NCBI GenBank assembly: GCA_964576515.1
Contig: CAZNUW010000009.1
Coordinates: 124,001-188,000 of the forward strand
From: SHVO01 sp964576515
Lineage (GTDB): Bacteria > Pseudomonadota > Alphaproteobacteria > Rhodospirillales > Rhodospirillaceae
DNA: 64,000 nt
Direction of reading: 5' to 3'
In this document: positions 25,815-35,012 of the stretch, piece by piece
Layout of the letters: the number at the start of each line of letters is the position of its first letter
Position numbering within the stretch: position 1 is the first letter of the stretch
Position numbers and translations under genes: made by a program
Notes under the pieces: model-generated
Told to the model about the DNA's origin: nothing
The model's database searches: none
What the model saw: only the letters and a program-made list of their open reading frames with translations

Positions 25815-26165
25815 GTGACGCCAATCTACAAAATCCTGAAACGCGATATGTGGCGGGCCGCCGAGGCCGCCGGCGTATTTGACGGCGCAGGCATCGATCA
25901 CCGCGACGGGTACATTCACTTTTCGACCGCCGCGCAGGCGCAAGAGACCGCGCGCCTGCATTTCCGGGATCAGGCGGATTTGGTCGTTCTAGAGATCGAC
26001 GCCGACCAGTTCGGCCCGGAACTTGTGTGGGAACCGTCGCGCGGAGGCGCCCTCTTCCCCCACCTGTACGGGACATTGCCGGTCGGGCGCGCGCTCCGCG
26101 TGCATGAGGCGCCGCTGGACGTGGCCGGCGTTCCTCTGCTCGCGTTTCTGGCCGCGTTCGGCTGA
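25815..26165 (+). CDS. DUF952 family protein
   Basis: A 116-residue cytoplasmic protein matching DUF952: IYKILKRDMWRAAEAAG at the start, then DGYIHFSTAAQAQETARLHF and LVWEPSRGGALFPHLYGTL. The family resembles ADP-ribosyl-related folds, but its reaction is not established. The GTG at 25815 is chosen because it starts the conserved region; the frame stays open to 25707. No good ribosome binding site is visible. It is divergent from the ECF sigma gene and convergent with the M28 peptidase. Confidence 0.85.
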   Translation: MTPIYKILKRDMWRAAEAAGVFDGAGIDHRDGYIHFSTAAQAQETARLHFRDQADLVVLEIDADQFGPELVWEPSRGGALFPHLYGTLPVGRALRVHEAPLDVAGVPLLAFLAAFG

Positions 26166-26166
26166 C

Positions 26167-27384
26167 CTATTTCACCACACGCGCGCCGGTAAGCTCGGCG
26201 ATAGCGCCCAGCGTGGTCTGCGCCGCATTGAGGCCCAGCCGGAAGTCGTCGTCGCTGAAGGTGGCGAAGACGTCGGTGGGTTGGTGCCAGTGGGGGTCCC
26301 ACCCGTTGCCGATATGCGCGCCGCGTTCGTTCTCGCGCAGGCTGATGGAGGGGATGAGATCCTGGAAAGGGACGGAGTCCGTGTTGGTCATGTGTGAGCC
26401 GACCGTCGCCGGATAGTCGGTGGCGTATTTCTCGTTTGCGTTCGAGAACGCCCACGCCAGCGCCTGGGATTCCGCGGCCATCTTCGAGACGCTTTGGAAC
26501 TCGATATTCACATCGGCCTCGGGACGCTGCTTCGGGTCGACACTGCCGTCAGCGTTGGGCATCCCGTGATCGAACAGCATCATGTCGTGCTGGACCATGC
26601 CGAGCCATTTTGGCTCGGGATAACGGCCCGAGCCCGCCGGTTCTTCCCGGCCTTGCAGACCGGCCCGTTGGGCGACGTAGGCGCGCGCGCCATTCAAGCC
26701 TGTCTCCTCATTGTTCCAGAGGATGAAGCGGATCGAGCGTTCGGTGGTGACATCGGGGCTGCTGAAGATGCGCGCGAGTTCCATGACCAGCGCGGTTCCG
26801 GAGCCGTCGTCGTTCGCGGCTTCGCCCCAGCCATGTCCATCCATATGCGCACCGACGATATACATCTCATCGGGGCGCGTTGTGCCGACCTTGGTGCAGT
26901 AAACTTGTTCGCGCGCACCCGGCGTGGAGGATTCCTTGTTGAGTTCGCGCAAGCGCGCGTCGGGCTGTTTCATCGGATCGGTGTTCACCCCCGTGGGCGC
27001 CTTGACGCCGCGCGGCTGCGAACCACCCGGACCACGGCCCGGGACTTGCGTGCCCGACGGCGCGCGTGTGGCGCCCGGCGCCGGCGGCTGATAGTCGTAC
27101 TTCAGCCGCGCGATGTTGGTGCAGCCGTACTTCTTCAGTTCGGCTTCGATCCAGTCGATGGCTTTGCGATTGCGCGCGGTCCCTTCGCGACGGTCACCAA
27201 ACTGAGTGAGCCCCTTGATGGTCGCCTTGTAACGCCCAAGCTCAAGACGCTGAACGAGACTTGTGATCGCGGCGTTCGCCTCGGTCGATAAAGCAAGCGT
27301 GGATTGGGCGAACACGACAGGCGCAAACGCGAGCGCGCCTGCGAAAGCCAGCCCCGTCGCGGCGCGGCGAAGATGTATCATCAT
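26167..27384 (-). CDS. Exported M28 family zinc peptidase
   Basis: Probable periplasmic aminopeptidase. A signal peptide ends near VVFAQ (residue 27). Zinc-site residues appear in order: YIVGAHMDGHGWGE (His, Asp), AANDDGSGTALVMELARI (Asp), FILWNNEETGLNGARAY (catalytic Glu pair), FDHGMPNADG and a final His in WDPHWHQPTD. An insert rich in Gly and Pro (about residues 96-140) precedes the catalytic part. The ATG-ATG at 27384 starts the signal peptide; 405 aa. It runs in the same direction as the helicase gene 63 bases upstream. Confidence 0.92.
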   Translation of the reverse strand: MMIHLRRAATGLAFAGALAFAPVVFAQSTLALSTEANAAITSLVQRLELGRYKATIKGLTQFGDRREGTARNRKAIDWIEAELKKYGCTNIARLKYDYQPPAPGATRAPSGTQVPGRGPGGSQPRGVKAPTGVNTDPMKQPDARLRELNKESSTPGAREQVYCTKVGTTRPDEMYIVGAHMDGHGWGEAANDDGSGTALVMELARIFSSPDVTTERSIRFILWNNEETGLNGARAYVAQRAGLQGREEPAGSGRYPEPKWLGMVQHDMMLFDHGMPNADGSVDPKQRPEADVNIEFQSVSKMAAESQALAWAFSNANEKYATDYPATVGSHMTNTDSVPFQDLIPSISLRENERGAHIGNGWDPHWHQPTDVFATFSDDDFRLGLNAAQTTLGAIAELTGARVVK

Positions 27385-27447
27385 CGGTCCCCCCTCGCTG
27401 ATCGGCTTGGGAGAGCCTAGCACCTCACCGCAGGGCGGCACTATGGG

Positions 27448-29481
27448 CTAGGCGCCGCCCTTCTTGACCTTGAACTTCCGCTGGAACCCACGGTCGAGGC
27501 GTTCAGTGGGGCCACCGTCCGGCGCGCCCTTGAACTTGTCCTTGAATTTGCCGGGTTTGAACTTGCCCGACTTGAACTTGTCGCCATGCGGTTTATCGCC
27601 ATGGGACTTATCACCGTGGGACTTCTCGCCGTGAGATTTGCGTTCCCAGGGCTTCCCGTCGCGTGGCTTTCCATCCTTGGGCTTACCTTCCCACGGCTTA
27701 CCCTCGCGCGGCTTGCCTTCATGCGGTTTACCCTCATGCGGCTTCTTGTGACCTGTCCATTTCGGCTTGTCACGAAACGGACGTTGATCGCCCTCGGCGC
27801 GATCGTCGCGCTTCTTCCACTTCTTCTTACCGTCGAAGTCCTTCGGTGGACGGCGGACATGGCCGCCACCGGCCGGCGCGTCGCCGGCGGTGATCTGGAT
27901 GTCGCCCTTGTTCACCTTCGCGATACGGCGCGCGAAATCATCCGCCGCCTCGGTCGCGATCTCAAACTTGGTTTCATCGTCGAAGATGCGGATGGCGCCG
28001 ATCTCACGTTTGGTGATTCCGCCCTGACGGCAGATCTCGGGGATCAGCCACTTCGGGTCGGCTTTGCGCTGACGTCCGACGTTCATGCGGAACCACACAC
28101 CTTCCGCGAGGCCGCTTTTCGGCTCGCGACGTTCGGGCATGCCGGTGTCCATGAGGTCTTCGGCCGCCGGCAACCGGGCGCGGTAGCTGCGCACCAAGGC
28201 GGCGGCAATCTCTTCCGGCGAACGGCGGGCGAGGAGTTCCTTGGCGAGCGCGAGATCGTCGGCTTCACCGGTTTCCGCGCCGAGGATGCTTTCCAGCAGG
28301 CGCTCGTTGTCGAGCTTGCGCACGGACTCCGCATTCGGGGCATTCACCCACGACGCCTTGATCTTGGCGAAGCCTAGGAGACGTTCCGCCTTGCGGTGGA
28401 TGGGCGGCGTGACAAGAAGCACACTGATGCCCTTGCGGCCCGCGCGGCCCGTGCGGCCGCTGCGGTGCTGCAGCGTCTCGGGATCGTTCGGAAGATCGGC
28501 GTGAATGACGAGATTGAGGTTGGGCAGGTCGATGCCGCGGGCGGCGACGTCGGTGGCGACACAGATACGGGCGCGGCCGTCGCGCAAGGCCTGGAGCGCA
28601 TGGTTGCGTTCCTCCTGGCTGAATTCGCCCGAGAGCGACACGGCGGCAAAACCGCGCTCGACCAGCGCCGCATGGAGATGACGCACATGGTCGCGCGTAT
28701 TGCAGAAAACGATTGTCGCGGGCGAATCCACGAAGCGCACGACGTTAACGACGGCGTGCACGACATCCTGCGCGGCGATGCGCATGGCGCGGTATTCGAT
28801 GTCGGCGTGCTCACGCGCGTCGCCGGTCGCCTGGATACGCATGGCGTCGTTCTGATACCGCTTCGCCATATTGACGATATCGCGCGGAAGCGTGGCCGAG
28901 AACAGAAGCGTGCGCCGTTCCTTTGGGGTGGCCTCGAGGATGAATTCAAGGTCCTCACGGAAACCGAGGTCCAGCATCTCATCGGCTTCGTCGAGCACCA
29001 CGGCTTTCAGTTCACCGACGCGAAGGCCGTTGCGTTCCAGGTGATCGCGCAAGCGGCCCGGCGTGCCGACAACGATATGCGCGCCGAAGTTCAGTTCGCG
29101 CCGCTCGGCGCGCGGGTCCATGCCGCCGACGCACACAACGATGCGCGCACCGGTATGTTGATAGATCCAAGTGAGCTCGCGCTGAACCTGCATCGCGAGT
29201 TCGCGCGTGGGCGCCACGATCAGCGCCAGAGGATTTTCGGCGCGGCCCAGGGTGTCGGCGCCTTGAAGGACGTCTTCCGCGATGGACAGACCGAAAGCCA
29301 GTGTTTTGCCGGACCCCGTCTGCGCGGAAACCAGAAGGTCGCGGCCAACGGTCTCAGGCGCGAGCACGGCGGTCTGCACGGCTGTCGGGTCGGTGTAGTT
29401 GCGCTCGACCAAAGCGCGCGCGAGCGAAGGGTGCGTAGAAGGAAATGCCAAGCGAATAACCTTAATTATGGGGGCGGGCAA
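27448..29481 (-). CDS. DEAD-box RNA helicase with DbpA-type RNA-binding domain and KPxEG repeat tail
   Basis: ATP-dependent RNA helicase, CsdA/DeaD-like, likely in ribosome assembly or cold response. Two RecA domains carry AQTGSGKT, PTRELAMQV, VVLDEADEMLDLGF, SATLP, and HRSGRTGRAGRKG. A DbpA RNA-binding domain follows (about 470-530: GITKREIGAIRIFDDETKFEI). Residues about 555-677 form a strongly basic tail with a 4-residue period (KPHEG, KPREG, KPWEG, KSHGD, KFKPG). Length 677 aa. No cold-shock leader could be recognised upstream. Confidence 0.95.
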   Translation of the reverse strand: MPAPIIKVIRLAFPSTHPSLARALVERNYTDPTAVQTAVLAPETVGRDLLVSAQTGSGKTLAFGLSIAEDVLQGADTLGRAENPLALIVAPTRELAMQVQRELTWIYQHTGARIVVCVGGMDPRAERRELNFGAHIVVGTPGRLRDHLERNGLRVGELKAVVLDEADEMLDLGFREDLEFILEATPKERRTLLFSATLPRDIVNMAKRYQNDAMRIQATGDAREHADIEYRAMRIAAQDVVHAVVNVVRFVDSPATIVFCNTRDHVRHLHAALVERGFAAVSLSGEFSQEERNHALQALRDGRARICVATDVAARGIDLPNLNLVIHADLPNDPETLQHRSGRTGRAGRKGISVLLVTPPIHRKAERLLGFAKIKASWVNAPNAESVRKLDNERLLESILGAETGEADDLALAKELLARRSPEEIAAALVRSYRARLPAAEDLMDTGMPERREPKSGLAEGVWFRMNVGRQRKADPKWLIPEICRQGGITKREIGAIRIFDDETKFEIATEAADDFARRIAKVNKGDIQITAGDAPAGGGHVRRPPKDFDGKKKWKKRDDRAEGDQRPFRDKPKWTGHKKPHEGKPHEGKPREGKPWEGKPKDGKPRDGKPWERKSHGEKSHGDKSHGDKPHGDKFKSGKFKPGKFKDKFKGAPDGGPTERLDRGFQRKFKVKKGGA

Positions 29482-29637
29482 AACGGCCGCGGACGGCGGT
29501 GCGCCGACGCAGGGTATAGATCAACTCGCGTCCCAGAGCCACGTAACGATTGCGTACAGGGGTTTTAACGCCACATCGGCCTTGCGGGCCGTACCCGAAG
29601 CTGTGAAGAATTCCCCTTCACACTCGTCCTTGGGGGG

Positions 29638-31200
29638 ATGGCAATGCGCGCAAGATACCTCGGTTTCACGGCCCTTGTCGCTATCGGCGCGTGTACGCCG
29701 GCGCCGGATTCTTCATATCAGGTGGCTGAAAAGAACATGGCTGAACTGGCGGCCGACATCGCGGCGGGCACGACCTCGGCCCCGGACGTCGCAAAAGCCT
29801 ATCTCGCGCGCATCGAGGCCCTTAACCCCGAGATCAGGGCGGTGTTGTCGGTCAATCCCGCCGCCGTTACCGAGGCGACGGAGGCCGACCGGCGCAAGGC
29901 GGAGGGCAAGGGCGGCCCGCTCAACGGGATCCCGATCCTCATCAAGGACAATATCGACGTCCGCGGCCTGGTCACGACGGCGGGCTCGCTGGCGCTCGCC
30001 GAGAACCGTTCGGAACGAGACGCACCCCATGTGGCGCGCCTGCGCGAGGCCGGCGCGGTGATCCTCGGCAAGGCGAACCTCTCCGAATGGGCGAATATCC
30101 GGTCGCAATGGTCGAGCAGCGGCTGGAGCGCCGCGGGCGGCCTCGTCCGCAACCCTTATGCCGTGGAACGCTCGGCCTGCGGCTCGAGCTCGGGATCAGG
30201 TAGCGCCGTGGCCGCCGGTTTCGCGCCGGCCGCCATCGGCACCGAGACCGACGGATCGATCACCTGCCCGGCCGCCGTCAACGGCATCGTCGGATTGAAA
30301 CCCACCGTGGGCCTCGTTTCGCGCAGCGGCGTCGTGCCCATCAGCCATGTGCAGGACACCGCAGGGCCGATGACGCTGAACGTCACCGACGCCGCCGCCA
30401 TCCTGACGGTCATCGCGGGGACAGATCCAGCGGACGCGGCGACCGCCGAGGCCGACACGCGCAAGACCGACTATGTGAAAGCGCTCGATCCGAACGCCCT
30501 GCGCGGGGCGCGTCTCGGCGTCATGCGATTCCTGGACGGCTATACGCCGCAAACGCTGGCGGTGTTCGAGAACGCCATCGGAATCCTGAAAGCGCAAGGC
30601 GCCGAGGTCGTCGACATCAAGGAATTCGATTTCGGCGTCATCGCCACACACGAGTTTCCGTTGTTGCTGACGGAACTGAAGGCCGACCTCAACGCCTATC
30701 TCGCGACAACGCCGACGGCGGTGAAAACCCGCACGCTCGCCGACGTCATCGCCTTCAACAAGAGCGAGCCGCGCGAAACACCTTTCTTCGGCCAGGACTT
30801 TTTCGAGCAAGCCCAGGAGATGCCGGACCTCTCCGACGCCAAGTACATCACGGACCGCGAAGACATCACCAAGAAAGCGCGCGAGGACGGCATCGACAAG
30901 CTTCTGGCCGACAACAACGTCACGGCTCTGATCGCGCCGACGGTGGGGCCGGCGTGGACGATCGATACGGTGAACGGCGATCACTTCAGCGGATCGTCGA
31001 CGACGTTGCCGGCAGTCGCGGGCTATCCGCATCTCACCGTGCCGATGGGTTATGTGGAGAACCTGCCGGTGGGCTTGTCGTTCATCGGTCCGGCCTGGTC
31101 GGACGCGTACCTCCTGTCGCTGGGCCTCGGTTTCGAGAGGGCCGCGCCGCCGCGGAGACCGTCTCCGATTGCCGCCGGAAAGACGATCCCCGCGAAGTAG
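29638..31200 (+). CDS. Amidase-signature lipoprotein
   Basis: Exported member of the amidase signature family, which hydrolyses amides through a Ser-cisSer-Lys triad. A lipobox LVAIGAC (Cys19) predicts a lipoprotein. The triad motifs are visible: GIPILIKDNIDV (Lys), RSACGSSSGSGSAVAAGFAP (cis-Ser) and IGTETDGSITCPAA (nucleophile Ser). The substrate cannot be told from sequence. ATG 29638 has GGGGGG just before it; ATG 29644 is an alternative start. Length 520 aa. It is divergent from the helicase gene and convergent with the metal operon. Confidence 0.92.
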   Translation: MAMRARYLGFTALVAIGACTPAPDSSYQVAEKNMAELAADIAAGTTSAPDVAKAYLARIEALNPEIRAVLSVNPAAVTEATEADRRKAEGKGGPLNGIPILIKDNIDVRGLVTTAGSLALAENRSERDAPHVARLREAGAVILGKANLSEWANIRSQWSSSGWSAAGGLVRNPYAVERSACGSSSGSGSAVAAGFAPAAIGTETDGSITCPAAVNGIVGLKPTVGLVSRSGVVPISHVQDTAGPMTLNVTDAAAILTVIAGTDPADAATAEADTRKTDYVKALDPNALRGARLGVMRFLDGYTPQTLAVFENAIGILKAQGAEVVDIKEFDFGVIATHEFPLLLTELKADLNAYLATTPTAVKTRTLADVIAFNKSEPRETPFFGQDFFEQAQEMPDLSDAKYITDREDITKKAREDGIDKLLADNNVTALIAPTVGPAWTIDTVNGDHFSGSSTTLPAVAGYPHLTVPMGYVENLPVGLSFIGPAWSDAYLLSLGLGFERAAPPRRPSPIAAGKTIPAK

Positions 31201-31213
31201 CCGGGCGCGCCGC

Positions 31214-31843
31214 CTAATCGTGATCGTGATGGTGCGACCCCTTCAGTTCGGCGCGGGCTTGGCGAACGATAAGCACCGCCGACTGAAAGAACAATGTCGC
31301 CATCACGAAGGCCACAATCACGTCCGGCCAGTGCGATTTTGTCGCACCGACCGCGAGCGCGGCCACAATCACAACGACATTGCCGATCGCGTCGTTGCGG
31401 CTGCACAACCACACGGACCGCACGTTGGAATCGCCGTCCTTGTAGCGCCACAGAGCGAGAACGGAAATCGCATTCGCGGCGAGGGCTAGAAAGCCGACAA
31501 GGCCCATAGTGTATTCGTTGGGGGCGCCTCCGACGAACGCGCGGTAAACGGTCGTTCCGAACACCCCTAAACCGATGAGTGCGAGGCTTGCCCCTTTCGT
31601 CAGAGCCGCGAACGCGCGGACACGAAGACTTTTGCCGATCACCGCGAGGGTGACGGCGTAGGTCAAGCTATCGGCCAGGAAGTCGAGCGCGTCGGCCTTC
31701 AGAGCCTGCGACGAAGCGGCAAACCCCGCCGTCATCTCGACAATGAACATGATCATATTCAAAGCGATGACAAACAGCAGCGTCGCCTTGTAGCCACGAT
31801 CCTTACCCTCAAACGTGAGACTGACGTTATGGTCGCCGCTCAT
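31214..31843 (-). CDS. Short cation diffusion facilitator (CzcD-like) without C-terminal domain
   Basis: Inner-membrane metal/proton antiporter of the CDF family. About six helices are visible; the transport site is suggested by DALDFLADSLTYA in helix 2 and SRNDAIGNVVVI in helix 5. The usual cytoplasmic C-terminal domain (about 90 residues) is missing and the protein ends in a His/Asp cluster (HHHDHD). Length 209 aa. The start overlaps the CzcA-like stop in an ATGA, so it is the last gene of the metal operon. Confidence 0.88.
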   Translation of the reverse strand: MSGDHNVSLTFEGKDRGYKATLLFVIALNMIMFIVEMTAGFAASSQALKADALDFLADSLTYAVTLAVIGKSLRVRAFAALTKGASLALIGLGVFGTTVYRAFVGGAPNEYTMGLVGFLALAANAISVLALWRYKDGDSNVRSVWLCSRNDAIGNVVVIVAALAVGATKSHWPDVIVAFVMATLFFQSAVLIVRQARAELKGSHHHDHD

Positions 31844-34800
31844 GCGAAGGCTTCCTTTTCCGACACGAATTGCACCGCCTCCTTGCGGTAAACGAGGCGG
31901 TAAAGGGCCGGCAAGACCACCAGCGTCAGCAACGTCGAGGAGATAATTCCCCCGATCATGACGGTCGCGAGCGGGCGTTGCACTTCGGCCCCCGTGCCGA
32001 CATTGACAGCCATGGGTACGAAACCGAGGCCCGCGACCAGGGCCGTCACGAGGACAGGACGCAATCTTGTCATTGCTCCTTCGACAATTGCGTCATCGAG
32101 CCCGAGACCGCCGTCCCTCAAGGTGCGGATAAACGAGACCATCACCACACCGTTCAACACGGCGATTCCGGAAAGCGCGATGAAACCGACCCCCGCCGAG
32201 ATCGAGAGGGGAATGTCCCGCAACCAGAGGGCCAACACGCCGCCGGTGAGCGCCAGCGGAACACCGCTGAAGACAACGGAAGCTTCGCGGACAGACCCAA
32301 ACGCGCTGAACAACATGAAGAAGATCAACATCAGAACCAAGGGGACGACGATCTGAAGGCGCTGCGCGGCGGAAATCAGATTCTCATACGTCCCACCGTA
32401 GGTGACCCAATATCCCGCCGGAATCTCGACTTGCGCGCCGACTTTCTCCTGCATTTCCTGCACGAAGGAGCCGAGGTCGCGCCCTCGGACGTTGGTGGTG
32501 ACGATGACCCGGCGCTTGCCGTTCTCGCGTCCGATCTGGTTCGGGCCGGGCGCGAGACTAATATCCGCCAATTCACCCAACGGGATGAACACGGGCGGCC
32601 GCGCCTCGGGGACTTCGCCCCCGTGTGCAAGCGGAATCGGGAGATTCTGAATCTCCGCAACGTTCGAGCGCAACGCTTCCGGCAAACGGACCACGATATC
32701 GGCGCGGCGGTCGCCTTCGATCAGTTGGCTTGCCGTACGCCCGCCGAACGCTACCGCGACGATATCCTGAACGTCCGACATCGTGAGACCGTAACGGTCG
32801 AGGGCAACGCGGTTCGGCGTAATCGTCAATACCGGAAGACCGGTGATCTGTTCCAGTCGCGCGTCGGCCGCGCCGTCGATTCCGGCGACGACGCCCAAAA
32901 CGCTTTCACCGACTTGTGTCAGGATATCGAGGTCGTCCCCATACACCTTGAGCGCAACATCGGTTCGCACCCCTGAGATAAGTTCATTGAAGCGCATCTG
33001 AATCGGTTGAGTGAATTCATAGTTATTGCCCGGGACCGCATCCACCGCCTCGTTCAGCTCCTGAACGAGTTCGCCGCGCGGTTTGCGCGGATTGGGCCAA
33101 TCGCTTCGATCCTTCATTATGATGAAGGTATCGGCGACATTCGGCGGCATCGGATCGCTCGCGATATCTGGTGTGCCGATACGCGCGAAGACACGCTCGA
33201 CCTCCGGAAACTTGGCGATCCTCTCCTCAAGAGCCGCCTGCATGGCGATGGATTGACTAAGGCTGGTGCCCGGGATTCGCATCGCATGAAGCGCGACATC
33301 CCCCTCGTCCAGGCTCGGCAAGAATTCGGAGCCCATACGTGTCGCGAGAAGTCCGCTCAAGAGAACCGCCGCGGCCGCGCCGGCGACGACCGGCACCCGG
33401 TGAGTCAACGCAAACCGTAAGACCGGCGCGTAGCGGTTCTTGGCGCCGCGCACGATCCGGTTCTCTTCCTCGGCGATTTCGCCCTTAACGAAGAGGGCCA
33501 CTGCGGCCGGCACAAGCGTTAACGTCAGCAACAGGGCCGCCAGTAGCGCCATGGTGACGGTCGTCGCCATGGGGTGGAACATCTTACCTTCGACGCCCGA
33601 CAAGCTAAAGATCGGGAGATAGACGATGGTGATGATGAAGACACCGAAGATGCTGGGGCGTATCACCTCGGAAGTTGCCTGCGACACGACCTCGAAGCGC
33701 TCGGGCCGTGTGAGAAGCCGCCCCATATCGCGTTGCGCGAGGCCCAAACGGCGCAGGCAGTTCTCGACGATGATGACGGCGCCATCGACGATCAGCCCGA
33801 AATCGAGAGCCCCGAGGCTCATAAGGTTGGCCGACACACCCCGTTGGACCATCCCGGTGATCGTCATCAGCATGGTGATGGGGATGACGGCGGCCGTAAT
33901 CAAGGCCGCGCGCACATTCCCGAGCAAAAGGAACAAGACGACGATCACCAGTAGCGCGCCCTCCAAAAGGTTGGTTTGCACGGTGCCGATGGCCTTATCG
34001 ACCAACGTCGTACGGTCGTACATCGTGCGCGCGACCAGACCATCGGGAAGGCTGCGATTGATCTCATCGATCTTAGCCGCAACGCGGTGAGAGACGTCAC
34101 GGCTGTTGGCGCCCGCGAGCATCATCGCCGTGCTCAACACGGCTTCCCGGCCGTTTCTGGTCGCAGCGCCGGTCCGTAGTTCCCGGCCGAGCCCGACATC
34201 GGCGACATCGCCGACTTTGATGCTCGCGCCCTTGTGCATCGCGATGGTTAGTCCACGGATTTCATCGATAGTGCTGACCTGACCCGGCGCGCGGATCAGA
34301 AGTTGCTCGCCGAAGCGTTCGACGTAACCGGCGCCAACCGTGACATTATTGTTGGCGATGCCTTGGATCAGTTCGGGAAGCGTGATGCCCGCGCCGAGCA
34401 GGCGCGTGAGATCCGGCGTGACATGAATCTGCTTCACATAACCGCCGATGGCGTTGACCTCCGTGACACCGGGAACCGTCCGCAATTGGGGACGCACGAT
34501 CCAATCGTGGGCCTCGCGCAACTCCTGCAACGTCCAGGGCGTGCCGTCCCGTTTCGGCCCGTCGGATTCCACGGTGTACATGAAAATTTCACCGAGCCCC
34601 GTGGCGATCGGGCCCATTGACGGATCGATTCCGGGAGGCAACTGCGCTTTCGCCTCCTGAAGTCGTTCCGCGACAAGCTGGCGCGAAAGATATCTATCCG
34701 TGCCGTCCTCGAAGACGACCGTGACCTGCGAAAGACCATAGCGCGAGATAGACCATGTGTAGCTGAGCCCCGGAAGCCCACCGAGAGCCGTCTCCAACGG

Positions 34801-35001
34801 AAAGGTAATCCGTTGTTCGGCTTCCAAGGGCGAGTACCCCGGCGCTTCGGTGTTGATCTGCACCTGGACATTGGTGATGTCCGGTACGGCGTCGATAGAG
34901 AGTCGCGAGAAGTTATAGACGCCCAAGGCGGCAAGTATGATCACCGCAATGAGCACGCCCCACGCCTGGCGGATCGAGAACTGAACAATGCGTTCCAACA
35001 T
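31840..35001 (-). CDS. czcA: Heavy-metal efflux RND transporter, CzcA-type
   Basis: Inner-membrane proton-driven pump of a tripartite efflux system, 1053 aa, with 12 helices and two large periplasmic loops. The helix-4 motif DFGLIVDGAVIIVENC carries the Asp-Asp-Glu set found in Co/Zn/Cd/Ni pumps such as CzcA and CnrA, and not the CusA copper pattern. That suggests divalent cations as substrate; the exact metal is not shown. It lies 11 bases after the adaptor gene and overlaps the CDF gene. Confidence 0.95.
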   Translation of the reverse strand: MLERIVQFSIRQAWGVLIAVIILAALGVYNFSRLSIDAVPDITNVQVQINTEAPGYSPLEAEQRITFPLETALGGLPGLSYTWSISRYGLSQVTVVFEDGTDRYLSRQLVAERLQEAKAQLPPGIDPSMGPIATGLGEIFMYTVESDGPKRDGTPWTLQELREAHDWIVRPQLRTVPGVTEVNAIGGYVKQIHVTPDLTRLLGAGITLPELIQGIANNNVTVGAGYVERFGEQLLIRAPGQVSTIDEIRGLTIAMHKGASIKVGDVADVGLGRELRTGAATRNGREAVLSTAMMLAGANSRDVSHRVAAKIDEINRSLPDGLVARTMYDRTTLVDKAIGTVQTNLLEGALLVIVVLFLLLGNVRAALITAAVIPITMLMTITGMVQRGVSANLMSLGALDFGLIVDGAVIIVENCLRRLGLAQRDMGRLLTRPERFEVVSQATSEVIRPSIFGVFIITIVYLPIFSLSGVEGKMFHPMATTVTMALLAALLLTLTLVPAAVALFVKGEIAEEENRIVRGAKNRYAPVLRFALTHRVPVVAGAAAAVLLSGLLATRMGSEFLPSLDEGDVALHAMRIPGTSLSQSIAMQAALEERIAKFPEVERVFARIGTPDIASDPMPPNVADTFIIMKDRSDWPNPRKPRGELVQELNEAVDAVPGNNYEFTQPIQMRFNELISGVRTDVALKVYGDDLDILTQVGESVLGVVAGIDGAADARLEQITGLPVLTITPNRVALDRYGLTMSDVQDIVAVAFGGRTASQLIEGDRRADIVVRLPEALRSNVAEIQNLPIPLAHGGEVPEARPPVFIPLGELADISLAPGPNQIGRENGKRRVIVTTNVRGRDLGSFVQEMQEKVGAQVEIPAGYWVTYGGTYENLISAAQRLQIVVPLVLMLIFFMLFSAFGSVREASVVFSGVPLALTGGVLALWLRDIPLSISAGVGFIALSGIAVLNGVVMVSFIRTLRDGGLGLDDAIVEGAMTRLRPVLVTALVAGLGFVPMAVNVGTGAEVQRPLATVMIGGIISSTLLTLVVLPALYRLVYRKEAVQFVSEKEAFA

Positions 35002-35012
35002 GACCGTATTCC

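Noticed and set aside
30196..31032. 278-codon ORF antisense to the amidase
   Set aside because: Arg/His/Asp-rich translation of the antisense frame without motifs; the amidase has an intact triad.
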